From an uncultured Micrococcales bacterium (GTDB lineage Bacteria > Actinomycetota > Actinomycetes > Actinomycetales > Microbacteriaceae), in the NCBI GenBank assembly GCA_903880095.1, contig CAIRNX010000001.1, positions 1-64,000 on the forward strand: 64,000 nt of DNA, in the 5' to 3' direction. Positions 1 through 12,700 of the stretch are shown in pieces. The notes below the pieces were generated by a model. It saw only the letters and a list, made by a program, of their open reading frames with translations. It had not been told where the DNA came from and made no database searches. Position 1 is the stretch's first letter. Each line of letters opens with the position of its first letter. The position numbers and the translations under genes were made by a program.

Positions 1-160
1 GAAGCTTGCTGATCTCGAAACCCGCGAAGTACTTATGGCCAAGGCCGCAGGACTCTTCAAGGCTTCGATGTTCCAGGCCGCTTACATGTTCAACGCCCCA
101 CTTGCCCAGGCTGCTCGCGCAGTCGACGCCCTGCGTCAGAAGCAAGAAGCCTCGAACTAA
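1..160 (+). CDS. rplJ: 50S ribosomal protein L10, C-terminal part
   Basis: The frame is open from base 2 and ends at TAA 158-160. The last 52 residues read as the helical L10 tail, ending LRQKQEASN. L10 forms the base of the ribosomal stalk and carries the L7/L12 dimers on its C-terminal helix. The gene lies 43 bases before rplL, which is the standard rplJ-rplL order. The 5' end lies outside the window. Identification rests on the tail sequence together with the neighbour. Confidence 0.9.
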   Translation, partial: KLADLETREVLMAKAAGLFKASMFQAAYMFNAPLAQAARAVDALRQKQEASN

Positions 161-203
161 CCAAAACCAAACGCTTTAAAAAACCAAAACAAGGAGAAAC
201 AAA

Positions 204-587
204 ATGGCTAAGTTGACTACCGACCAGCTAATCGAAGCATTCAAGGAGCTTTCGCTCATTGAGCTAAGCGAATTCGTCAAGAAGTTCGAAGAGGTCTTCG
301 AAGTAACCGCTGCTGCCCCTGTTGCCGTTGCTGCTGCTGCAGCTCCTGCTGCTGCCGGCGAAGCTGCTGAAGAGAAGGACTCATTCGACGTCGTTCTTGA
401 GGCTGCTGGCGACCAGAAGATCGCAGTTATCAAGGAAGTTCGCGCACTAACCAACCTAGGTCTTGGCGAAGCCAAGGCTGTCGTTGACGGTGCACCTGCA
501 ACCGTACTTGAGGGCGCAAACAAGGAGACCGCTGAGAAGGCAAAGGCAGCTCTAGAAGCAGCCGGCGCAAAGGTCACCCTGAAGTAA
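204..587 (+). CDS. rplL: 50S ribosomal protein L7/L12
   Basis: The protein has 127 residues, the usual length. It has an N-terminal dimerisation domain ([20 protein letters not shown]), an Ala-rich hinge at about residues 35-52, and a C-terminal domain with the family signature around KVAVIKEVR and LGEAKAVVD (here [20 protein letters not shown]). It forms the flexible ribosomal stalk that recruits translation GTPases. A clean Shine-Dalgarno AAGGAGA at 191-197 fixes the ATG. It is cotranscribed with rplJ and closed off by the two hairpins at 605-638 and 666-719. Confidence 0.98.
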   Translation: MAKLTTDQLIEAFKELSLIELSEFVKKFEEVFEVTAAAPVAVAAAAAPAAAGEAAEEKDSFDVVLEAAGDQKIAVIKEVRALTNLGLGEAKAVVDGAPATVLEGANKETAEKAKAALEAAGAKVTLK

Positions 588-604
588 TTTTTCTTCAAAA
601 AGAG

Positions 605-638
605 CCGCCTCAACCCTCGTGGTTGGGGCGGTTTTTTT
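605..638 (+). terminator. Rho-independent terminator of rplJL
   Basis: An 11-bp stem (605-615 with 621-631, one G-T pair) with a 5-base loop is followed by seven T (632-638). This is a textbook intrinsic terminator directly after rplL. Confidence 0.93.
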
Positions 639-665
639 GTTGCTTAAAACGAACGTTTTCGACCT

Positions 666-719
666 GGGGCAAAACCGCCTCTTTCGGCTTTCTGAAGCGG
701 TTTTCGCCCCATTATTTTT
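666..719 (+). terminator. Second hairpin terminator between rplL and the giant gene
   Basis: Bases 666-678 pair with 697-710 (13 bp with one bulged C at 705), followed by ATTATTTTT. The stem begins with AAAACC and is GC-rich at its base. With the preceding hairpin it insulates the downstream gene from ribosomal-operon transcription. Confidence 0.75.
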
Positions 720-721
720 CG

Positions 722-750
722 TTGCATAAAGAGGTATTCGCGGGTAGATT
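722..750 (+). promoter_or_regulatory. Sigma-A-type promoter of the giant gene
   Basis: TTGCAT at 722-727 and TAGATT at 745-750 are separated by 17 bases, close to the TTGACA/TATAAT consensus. They lie 39 bases upstream of the giant gene's ATG and directly after the second terminator. The start site has not been mapped. Confidence 0.6.
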
Positions 751-788
751 TAAGCAGTTAGACAACTTGTGAATACGGGGGTGCGACG

Positions 789-3700
789 ATGCTCAAAAAG
801 AGCCTCTCTTTGACTTCGCGTACCCGCAAATTCGTCATCGGTATTTCTGCCGTAATCACGGCCTCGCTCGGCTTCGCGATGACCCCTCAGGTGACCTTCG
901 CCGCCACCCCAAATACCCCCTCTGACTACTACGCCACCTTCGACGGCTCAACCACCTACACCGAGAGCAACGGCGTGATCCCGACATCGGGTGACTTCAC
1001 GGTAGAGGCATGGGTTTTCGAGAACGGCAAGAACAACGGCGCTGGCGGAACAGTAATTTCACAGGGCGGTTTTTATATCGCTATGTCGCCAAGCTCTCAA
1101 GGGCTCCGCGGTGGCGACACCTGGAGCTCGCCGAGTTACACAACTAGCACCGGTCAGGTTCGCCAGATTCAGTTGCCTGCAAACCAGTGGGTGCACCTAG
1201 CGGTCACCAAGAGCGGCACCACAGGCAAGTACTTCATCAACGGCCAACAGGTTTCTACCGGAACCATTTCGAACCCAACCGCCGACGTCACGCGCATCGG
1301 GCGCATGTGGAGTACCTACTCGGAGTACTGGAAGGGTTCGATCGACGAGGTCAAGGTTTTTAATACCGACCGGTCAGCGTCGATTGCCACCGACATGAAC
1401 TCGCGCGTTGCGCCAAACACTTCGGGTCTGCTTGCCTACTGGGATTTCAACGAAGGTTCGGGAAAGACCGCGTTCAACGTGGCAACCGCCGGTGGTGGCC
1501 AGAACTCCAACATGAACATTCGTCCGCTCACCTCGAGTATCAGTTACACCGATAGCAAGACTGTGACTACTCGCGCCGGCAATACCCAGCGCAAGGTGGT
1601 TAGCTTCGCCAAGAGCTACATCACCTCGAACGGTGGTTGGGCTGTGCCAGCCGGTGTTACCAGCCTCAACGTCTTGACCGTTGGTGGCGGTGGCGGTGGC
1701 GGTGCCAACTACGGCGGTGGTGGCGGTGGAGGTGGCTTCAAGGAAGCCACATTGGCAGTCGCTCCAGGCTCGGTTCAGGCAGTAACCGTTGGCTACGGCG
1801 GCCGAGGTTCTCAGACCAACCTCAACTACTCGGCATCTGCGCAGCAGGTTGTTGAAGCCACCAATGGTGGCTCGACTGTTTTTGGTTCGCAAACGGTTGC
1901 GGGTGGTGGCTACGGTATGTCAGCCGACTTCCTGACCGTTGGCAGCGGAGCATCTGGTGGTGGTGGCACCCTAGGCAACGCTGGTGGCGCCGGAACCGCG
2001 GGTCAAGGTTTTGCGGGTGGAACTGGTGTTTCACCGACAGGTGTGAACGCCGGTGGTGGCGGTGGTGCTGGCGCTGTGGGTGACAACGGAAGTTCGTCCA
2101 TGGTTCGCGGCGGTAACGGTGGTGCCGGCAAGGTTTCAACAATCACGGGTACTTCGCTCTACTACTCCGGTGGTGGTGGTGGTGGCACGCACACTTCGGC
2201 TGGCACGTGTGGCGGAACCTCATTTGGTGGTTCTGGTGGCGGCGCTGCTGGCGGTACCTGTGTAACCGCAGCTAACTCGGTCAGCGACGGTAACGACGGC
2301 GGAGCCAACTACGGTGGCGGTGGCGGTGGTGGATCGGTTTACGCAGGCCGTGGTGCACAAGGTGGTAACGGTGGCCCAGGAATCGTCATCGTTTCATACA
2401 TCGACGCGACACCAACTGCTCCAGCTGGGCAGTGCGATTCGTACTCTTACGTAAAAAACATCGGCGGAACCAACTACACCATCGTTGAGTTTCAGCAGAC
2501 TGGCTCATGCACCTGGAACGTGCCAACAGGAGTAACCACTCTCGACATGTTGGCCGTTGGTGCCGGTGGCGGTGGCGGTAACAACGTTGGAGCCGGTGGT
2601 TCTGGCGGTGGCTCGGCTTATCGCACGGGTGTATCGATCACCGCGGGAACCGCAGTGACGGTTGTTGTTGGTGCCGGTGGTGCCGGTGGGCTCGTCAACC
2701 AGAGCGGTTCAAACGGAGGTGATTCTTCGATCAACTGGACTGGCAACTCGACCTCAACCGTTGGCGGTGGCGGTCTTGGTGGCAAGCAGATTTGGTCAAA
2801 CAACACGTGTGCCGGCGGCGGCGGTGCTGTTTACAACGCATACAGCTCGAACGGTGGCGCCGCGGGCGTTGGCGGTTCTCAGGGTGGTGCTTCGGGTGCA
2901 GGTTCGACCTCGAGCGGCGTAAACCCAACCAACGGCGCAAATGGCTACACCAACTCGATTACCGGTGATGTTCGCTGGTACGCCGGCGGTGGCGGTGGTG
3001 GAGCTTGGGGTACGACCGTTTATGGTTGGCCTGGCACCTACGGTGCACCTGGTGCTCCAACTGGTACTTCTGCGGCGGCCCTGGCTTTGGCCAACACCGG
3101 TTCTGGCGGTGGCGCCGGTGGTGACGGCTGTGGCAACGGTTCGGCAGGTGCATCGGGTACCGTCATAATCCGCTATGTGGCAACCAACACCGGAGTCGCT
3201 CTAGGTATTGACCGCAACGCAGTTGGCGCGCCTACTACTGCAGCAACCCCGCTACTGACTCAGCCAAAGGTTTCGATCAAAGACGGTTCGGGCAATGCGG
3301 TTAGCGCCGCAGGCGTAGTGGTAACGGCATCTGGCACCGGAGTCTCTGGTGTTCTAACAGCCACAACCGACTCCTCTGGCGTGGCAACGTTCAATGGCAT
3401 TCAGGTAACTTCGTCGACAACCGCAATCAACTTCAGCGCGCCAAACCTACAAGGAATCAGCCAAACCTTCGCCGGCATTGGCATCTCAGGCAACCTCACC
3501 ATCTCAACTGCCGCTTCGAGTGGTGGCTACTTCGAAAACGGTGTTTGGTTGGCGAACACCGACAACACCGCGACCACACTAAACACCACCGACCTTCAGA
3601 ATGCGCTCGCCGCGGGTGACGTCGCGCTGCCTGCAAAGGCGGCAATCGCGGTAAACAACAACATCTCGGCCTCGACGACTTGCGGAAACCTAACTTTCGC

Positions 3701-6700
3701 AGCCACCGGTTCGTCGACGGCATCGATCAGCTTCGCCAACTCGGTTTCGGTCTCGACCAACTGCTCGGGCTCAAGCATCTTCGTGCAGTCGGCTACCAAC
3801 ATCACCACCGGCACATCGGTGACCTTGCAGACAGCTAAGGCGACTGCGTCCACCTTGGTTCTTTGGGCCGACACCGACCGCGCAACCACAGCAGGCGGCT
3901 ACATCTCGTTTGGGCAGAACACGTTCTTGAACACCTCAAACGGTGCAACCACCTCGGCTCAGACCGGCGGTGGTGGCATCTGGGTTGCCGGTGGCGCCAT
4001 GGGTTCAGACGGCTACCCTTCGGGCAATGCGTTCTCGAACACCGCAGGTGCGCCAGGAGTTGACTTCAACGCCGCTACCAACTCGGCTACCGGATTCCGC
4101 GTTTACACCGGTGGCGGAAACCTAACCATGCGTGGTGAGTCGAGCACATTCATCGGAATTCGCGGCGCTGACGGAACAACAATCGACTCGGGTGTTGGTT
4201 CAATCACGCTGACAGGCCTCTCAACCACGTCTTCAACGGCCAACCCGCACCCGATCGAGCTGAACGTTCAGCAAGCCTTCCCGATTGTCATTACGTCGGC
4301 AAAGCCTTCTGGTGATGCCATCACGATAAACGGAACGTCGACCACGACTGCAACCGACTCGATTCCGATCAGCGTGATTGGTGGCAGCGCAACGAACGGC
4401 ACAACGTTTAACGCATCCGGCGCTAACGGAAACATCGTTATGAACGGCGTCGGTGGTTCGGCTTCAGACGAAGCAATGCGCCTAATGAACTTCAACGCCT
4501 ACACCGTTGGCGGAAACATCACCATGGACGCCGGAGCGAAGGGCTTTACCTGGAACAATTTCAACGTAGGTGTCGCTTCAGTAAACATCGGCGCTGCGTC
4601 CGGTTCGGCCTCAACGGGAACATTCACACTTAAGACCGACAAACTACTAACCGACACCGACCCATTCAACGTTCGCATGGCAAAGGTTGTCGTAGAACCG
4701 TCTGGAACTAACTTCAGCGCAGCACAGACCCTGCCGATCCCGGGTTGGTCTTTCAGTGGCACGACGGACTTGAGGTTCGGTAACGCCGCAGCAACAGCAA
4801 GCGACATCACAGTAAGCGGCTTCACGTTCCCTGGCAACCTGCAGATCTACGGCCGCACGCTAACTGCTTCGGGCAGCAACACGATCACCAACAACTTTGA
4901 CCTCTATGGCACGACCGTTGAAATCAGCGGCACTCAGATGGTTTCTGGAGTTGGCAAGCGATTCATGGCCAAGGCAACCGGGTTGGTTCGAGTTGCAACT
5001 GGCGGAACCGTTCGCACCTACGGCGGCTTACTTTCACTCTGGGCCGACTCTGACTCGACGGGAGGCGGTTCGGTTGTTCTCAAGAGCTCGGCCAACAACG
5101 GCGCTTTCCTTTGCACAACTAATACAGGTCTATGTGGAACAGCAACCACCGGTGGCGGCGACATAGTTCTAGGTGGTGGAGCAGTCGAAACCGACACTTC
5201 GCTGACCGATTACAACTACCGACCAGGAGGCTGGGCCACCGGAAGCACATTGGACACCGAGACCGGTACCACCTCTGGCAATGGCGCGGCTAACAACTAC
5301 AACGGTGGCGTTTATTTGGGCACCGCCGACATCAACAACGGTTCTACCCAGCTTTATTCTGCTGGCGGAAACATCACGGTTCGTGGAAAGACAAACTCAG
5401 GCGCTATGACCAACTGGTCTGCGGCTGTGCCGACACCAGGCGGACTCACCATCAACTCAGGTGCAGGAAAAATATTTATCGATGCATGGATGGCGGGCAC
5501 TGCAAACGGTGGCCCTATTGAGTTCAATGCGTGGGGCGGAACCACCAGCTACACATCAAGCAACACGGCCGACGACTCAATCAAGATTTCAGCTCACTCT
5601 AGCTCGAACGTTGGTAACGTCTGGGGCGGCAACGCGGGAACAACCTTCACCAACACTTCGGGTGGTGGCTTTGTTCTTCAGGCAGATGCAATCAACGACA
5701 ATCTAATAACGAAGTACAACGTCACAGGCAAGATCGCCTTCGAGCCCTACGGCAGCGCTTGGTACACCACTCCAAACTTCGACAACGACTACTCGCTCGT
5801 CACCTCAACGCCGAGCCTCGTTCGTTTCGGTAAGGCTGGCGACACCGGAACCGTGAACTTCCCCGGAAACCTGTCAATCGGTGCACCGATCGAGATCTAC
5901 GGCCAGTGGGTAACCATCAACGGCAACCTCACCAACACGCTCGCGGGTGGCAAGCTTTTGGTGAAGGCGACGCAGAACATCTCAACCTCGGCAACCACCT
6001 CCGGAACCATCCAAACCAATAACGGCCCGATCATCTTCTGGTCAGACGCCGACAAGGTCGCCGGAACCGCATCTAACGGCGGAAACATCTACATTGCGGC
6101 TTCGACCACCATTAAGAGTCAAGGTGGAGCAATCACCATGGCCGGTGGCTTGGACGATGGGGGAACCGATTCGGGTCTCACCACTGCGAACGGCTACATG
6201 GATCGCATTTCGGGTGACGGCGTGCCAGACGGTCACGCCAAGGGAACCACCGGTGGCGCCGACAGCACTGGGTCAGATGGCATCTACCTTGCCTCGTCTC
6301 ACCTCATCTACTCGGCGGGCGGAAACATCTTTATGGCCGGTTGGGGTTCGAGTCGTGTGAGCCCTGCGGTTCAAGAAACCGGAATTCAGTCAAGCGTCGG
6401 GACCGTCGACTCGGGCAATGGTCTGCTTCAGGTAACTGGTAAAGCAAACGGTACGGCTTGTGGTTCTCACGGAATCTACGTGAACGCGCAAGGCGCTGGA
6501 GTTGGTGCGCCTGACGTTTGGACCTCGGCGAACACGACCGCCAATGCAATTCGCATCACCGGTGATGCCTCGGCATCAACCGGTTCTTGTAACCGAGGCA
6601 TCGTTGCCTGGCAGTACGCAGCCAACCAGGGCACCACCGCCTATCAAGGATTCCGCGTTTTGGCCACTGGCACTGGCGGTGGCGTGACCCTCAACGGTTA

Positions 6701-9700
6701 CGGCGCAAACAACTCCGGCAACGTAAACAATGATGGTCTCGACCTAAACTTCACAGACATCTTGGCAACGAGCGGCCCGATAACGCTAAATGGTTCGACC
6801 CCGACTGCGGTAGGCGACACGAGTGCGGGTGTTGCCATCGGTAAGTACGCAAACGGGTCAAACACCGTGCGTTTAGGGGGATTCCCGGCTTATAGCTACA
6901 CGAACCAGGCTGGCACCGTCACCAACTTTGCAACGTCGTCTTCGCCAATTGTGATCAACACCGACCGCATGTGGACGCAGTACTCAAACATCGGCACGAT
7001 CTTCAACACCACCAGCACCGTGAAGATTCTGCCACTCGAGCAGTCTTTCGATCAGAGCACGGCGAATGGTTTCGATTTTGCCAACATTGCATTTGCTTCA
7101 ACAGTTTCAAGCTTCCAGCTTGGTAAGTCGGGCACGGCGCTAACCCAGTCAAACAAGGCGATTCGCTATAACTCGGCTTCGACGCTGGCTGGCCCGTTCA
7201 CAATCTATGGCGGCAATATCGCCGTGGACACCACGGTCAGCACAACCGGCACTAACGCCGACATCACTCTGCAAGCAACCGGTACGGCGACCGCCTCTGG
7301 CGCTCTGACGACGTCTGGCGCAACCTCAAACGTCGTCATCAACGGCACGAACCTTTCGACGGCAGGGGTCACCACCACCACGGGTAACGTGACCCTCACT
7401 GGCACGGGCACCGTTACCTCAACAGGCGCAGTCACCGCGGCCGGAACTGGTTCAACCATGACCGCGAGCGGAACAACCATGACATTCGCTGCGGTTTCGG
7501 GAAACAGCGGTATCACCATCACCGGCACGGCGGCTGCGACTGTCAATGGCACAATGACCACCACTGCATCGTCCGCTCCCGTTTCAGTAACCGGCACAAG
7601 CGTCTCGACGGCGACCACGTCATCAGCCGGCCCGGTCACTCTTAGAGCAACCACAACAACGCTCGGTAGCGGTGCGATCACCGCGGTTGGTGATGTTTCG
7701 CTAACCGCCGGAACCACCGTCACAGCTTCTGCCGCTGTTGCAACAACCGGCACCGGTTCAGATGTGGTTGCAACCGGTACGACCATGAGCTTCACCACGA
7801 TCAGCGCCGACGCTGGCATCTCGGTGACCGGTAGCCTCAACGCAACTACCACCACCTTGACCACCACCGGAACCCTGGCTCCGGTGAGCGTTAGCGGTGC
7901 CATTGTGCGAACTGCCGGCATCACGGCAACCGGCAACGTGACCTTGACCGGCACAAGCACCGTCACGTCGACCGCCGGAGTGAGCGCCACCGGCACTGGC
8001 GCAACCATTTCGGCAACCGGTACCGTGATGGACTTCACCTCGCTTGCCGGTAACGCGGGCGTCTCGGTTGTTGGTTCTTCGACCAACTCAATCTCGGCAG
8101 CAATCACCACCACTGGCACGCTAGCCCCAGTAACCATCAGTGGAACAACCGTTTTTGTCGTCTCGATCACAGCCACAGGAGACATAACCCTGACGGGTAC
8201 CTCGACCGTCACTGCAACCGGAACCGTGGCAACTACAGGAACAGGTAAAACCGTTACATCGACAGGTACGGCGCTTAGCTTTGTGGCGGTTTCGGCCGAC
8301 GCGGGTGTCAACCTGGACGCTTCGACCACAAACACCGTGACCGGCACGATTACCACCAGCGGCACCCTGGCTCCGGTAACAGTCGACGGAACCGTGGTTA
8401 AGACAGCCGCGATTACCTCGACAGGTGACGTTTTGCTGAAGTCAACCGGTGAAATCATCGCCAGCGGCGCCATCGCGGTTAGCGGCGCCGGTGAGTTCGC
8501 AAAGCTTTGGGCAGACTCAGACAACTCGGGCTCTGGGGGTGGCGGTATCTGGACCAAGGCGACCATCACCACCAACGGCGGCGCAATCATTCTTTCTGGC
8601 GGCACCAACCCGCTCACCGGTTGCGCAAGGGGTCTCTCGACAACCAATTACATCGGTGTGCAGATTGACGCCAACATCACCTCGGCAGGTGGAGACGTCA
8701 CCATTTGTGGCGAAGAGGCATCTGCCGGCGGCAACATCGCCGGTGTGGCCCTAACCGGCACCGTCTCGGCCGGCGCCGGAAACGTGAGCATCACCGGAAA
8801 GCTCAACGTACTAAACACAGACACCAGCTATTGGCACGCTGGCCTTGAAATGGGTAACAGCGCGGCCGGCGGAAACGTCACAACCACCACCGGCAATATC
8901 ACGCTTCTCGGAACAGCCAACGGCAACACCTATGTGAACCACCGCGGAATGCTGGTTTGGCCGATGTCGCTGACCTCAACCTCTGGTTCCATTAGCGTCA
9001 CTGGTATCGGCGCTACCGGCAGCGCATCAAACAACTGGGATATGCAGATGGGTGCCTCGGGCAACGTGGTTTCAACCTCGGGCCCGGTCACCTTCAACGG
9101 TTCAACTGCAACCGGCTTGCAGTTTGTATACATGTCGATCACCTCGGGTACGTCTGTCACCATGACTGCACCGAAGATCACCTTCGCTGCAACCAAGGTT
9201 TACGGCGCCGTTCCGGTTCTGATTCAGCCATCTGGTACCGCCTTCACCACGGACCTTGACACCGATGCTCTAAACCTCAGTACCGACGTAACAAGCTTCA
9301 CGATCGGCCGCGACAAAGACGGTGCAACCGCTCAGTCGGGTGGTTCGGTTTTGCTTAACAACGAGTCTCTTGCGGGATCTACTGCGACTGCAACAGGCAA
9401 TGTGACTAAAATCGCCGGTCCGATCAAGATCTTCGCCGACAACATCACTGTTGGCACTTCACTTGAGAACACAGAGACGACTGTTGGTAAGAACAACATC
9501 TTGCTCAAGGCAACCCAGAACATAGTCCAAAACCTGTCTTACACAGTGAAGACGGCTGGCGGCGACGTGATCCTGTGGTCTAACGCAGATGGGGTAGCTG
9601 ACGGAAACGTAACCACATCAACTGGTGCTATCACTACCGGAGGCGGAAACTTCATCGTTGCTGGTGGCGCAACCGTCGATGCCGATGGCTATCCGAATGG

Positions 9701-12700
9701 CTACGCTCGTGCCCTAGACGTTTCTGGACGTTATGGTGTTCAGCTCAGCGGTCCCGTCACGACATCTGGCGGAAAAGTTACTCTCCTTGGCGAAGGCCCG
9801 GGTGGCGCTGTAAACGGCGCCAGCTACGGTGTGATGCTCGACACCGGTTCATCGTTGAGCACAGGCGCTGGCGACATTTTGATCAATGGCCGTACCCAGT
9901 CAACTAATACCTACACTTCACTCACGGATGGCGTCCGATTCGGAAACAACTCAACGGCTGTGACAATCACTACAACCAGTGGTTCGATCAGCGTGACCGG
10001 TGACACTTCAAACAATGGCACTGCCGCTTACCGACGCGGTGTGATTATGTACCCGCTCGTTGTCACGACAACTACCGGTTCTGTATCGATCACTGGCAAG
10101 TCAACGAACGTCACCGGAGGCTACGACCTATGGTCGGGTAACACCACAACCGGCACTTCGATTACATCTACGTCTGGCGCAATCACTTTGACCGGCAACG
10201 GTAACGGTACAAGTTGGTTCGAAAAACTAGCCATCAGCACTTCAGCTCAAACACTAATCACCGCAAACAACCTCACCTGGGGAGCCGCAGCGGCAGCTTT
10301 CAATGGCACCGGCCCGGTCGTCATTGAGCCTATTGGTACCGATTGGGTGCCTGAGAGCAACACCACTAACGCAACCGCGGCTGTTGACCTGTCTTCGGTT
10401 ACGGTGGCCAGCGGCAAATCTTCGTTCCGAGTGGGCAAATACAACTCTTCGACTTCACACTCAACCAAAACCATTACTGCGCCTGCGCTTTCGGTTGCCG
10501 GCCCGATCTCGATCTACGGCGGCGACATTGCGCTCGCTGCAACAACCTCGGTGACTTCAGCATCCGACAACCTATTGGTGAAGGCCACCGGCAGCATTCA
10601 AACCGTTGCTACACCAACGATTTCGACCAAGGCCGGTGACCTAACCCTTTGGTCTGACTCTGACGCGAACAAGTCAGGTGCGATTGTTCTTGGTACGTCC
10701 ACCACCGCTGCGACGGTGACGTCGCTTGGTGGAGTAACCACGATTGCTGGCGGTTTGGACGATGGTGGAACTCTGGTTGAATCCGGTCGCACTGCGGCCG
10801 ACAACCGCCCTGATGGGTGGGCTTATTCGACAAGTGCTTCGGCTACAACAAATTCTTTTGAAAACAACGGTGTCACGGTCACGTCTAACTCGAGCATTTC
10901 GAGCGGTGGCGCAGACATTTTTATTGCCGGTCAAACGGCGGAATCACGGAGTGCCGCAGGTGTTGGGCTGCGTATAAATAATGGTGTTCAAATTTCTGCA
11001 AGCGCTGGAACAGTTCACCTGTTCGGCAAAGCGTTGAGCGCAACTGGCTCATATGTTTACGGAACGCTAATCTCAGGAGGCTCGTCTACGCGAGCGGGTT
11101 CCATTACAACCACAGGAACTCAGGCGAATTCCATTGTGATTTCGGGTCTCGTCACAGGCACTTCGGGGCGTTCATGTGGTGCTTGTCTAAATTCGGGGAC
11201 TTCGTATGTTCCTACCGGCAACATTGTCGCGAACTCAGCTAGTGGAGGAATTCAAATTCTTGGGTCTTCGCCGTCGGGCGGCGCAACTGACGCAACAGAT
11301 ATCGTCGGCGATGGAATTGAGCTGGGCAAGGTTGCCGTGCTTTCTAAGTCTGGATCGATCTCGCTAAACGGTCAAACCACGGCCGCAACCTCAAACATTG
11401 CGTCCGGTCTGGGCTTTGCTCACAACGCGGCTTGGAGCACCGGCCAGGCAACGTTCGGTGCCGCGCTGTCTGCCTACACTCTCAACTCGGTCGACATGAC
11501 GACCTCATCTGCCAACATCAAGCTGAATGCCGACTCCTATGCTGTGACGACAGCGCCGTCTCTCAAGACCACCGGAACGGTGTCGTTCAGTACCCCAGAT
11601 GGCTACTCTTCGAACTCGTTCGACAAGGCAGTAACGATGTCGAAGTTCACCATCGACGCCGGTGCTACCGGAATCACTGTCGGTAACCCTGGCACTTCTG
11701 GCGCTGATCAGAACACTGCAGCAATAACGCTCGACTCGGCTTGGTCGATTGCCGGCCCGATTTCGGTTTACGGTGGCGACCTCACGATTTCAGGCGCTCA
11801 GACGTCCACGTTGCTAAACGCGAAGCTCACATACAAGGCAACGGGCAAGATTGTTACCTCAGCAGGAACCAGCGCCGCGGTTCCGTTCGTGCTGCGCACC
11901 AACAAGGGTGACCTCACGCTTTGGTCTAACGCTGCCGGCACCGCAACCAACGGTTCGATCTTCGTCGATAAGTACAACTACCTAGACACCACCAACGGCA
12001 CTGGTACTTCGATGACCACTGGCGGCGGACGCATCACACTTGCCGGCGGCCTGAACGCAGACCTAAACGGCGTACCTACCGGCTATGCAACCAGCGACAC
12101 CGCGGCCGATGGCGCTGCCGGTGTTGCACTTGGCACTGCCACCACAGGCGGCGGCACTGGTTGGCTAAAGATGTATTCGGGTGGTGGAGACATCACTATT
12201 CGCGGCTCGTCTTCGCAGGCCAAGGGAATCCTGGCTCCATCCGGTTACGACATCAACTCAGGTGAGGGTGCGATTGTTATCGACGGAAAGTCGACCGGAA
12301 CAACCGCGGCCTACAACGGCGAAGGTGTTGAGCTGGTTTATGGCGCTACCGTAAACGCGGCTTCGAGCATTGTTTCGGCTAAGGCATCGGCAACCGCAAT
12401 CTCAATCACGGGTTCGTCAGCCGCAACTGGTTCGTTTGGTGTGATCAACAACAACTGGTCTACATCGCTGATCTCAACCATTGCCGCAACGGGCGGTGGC
12501 GACTTGGTGATCAAGGGCACCGGCCCGACCGATGGCCAGTTCAAGTACTCGAACATTCTTGCCAATGGCGGAAACATCACATTCGACATGTCGACCAACG
12601 GTGCCGTTTTTGCCAACTCGAAGATCGGTTCGGCTGCATCGACGGCTGTAACAGCCGACTCTGGAAACATCACTTACGACGGCGACAAATACACCGGCGC

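Noticed and set aside
1681-3170. PE_PGRS-type mycobacterial protein
   Set aside because: There is glycine richness but no PE domain and a different order of domains.
7205-8647. A 480-residue open frame on the minus strand
   Set aside because: It lies opposite the Thr/Gly array of the giant gene. Its Val/Pro/Thr composition is the mirror of ACC/GTG-rich codons, and it has no ribosome site or family motif.
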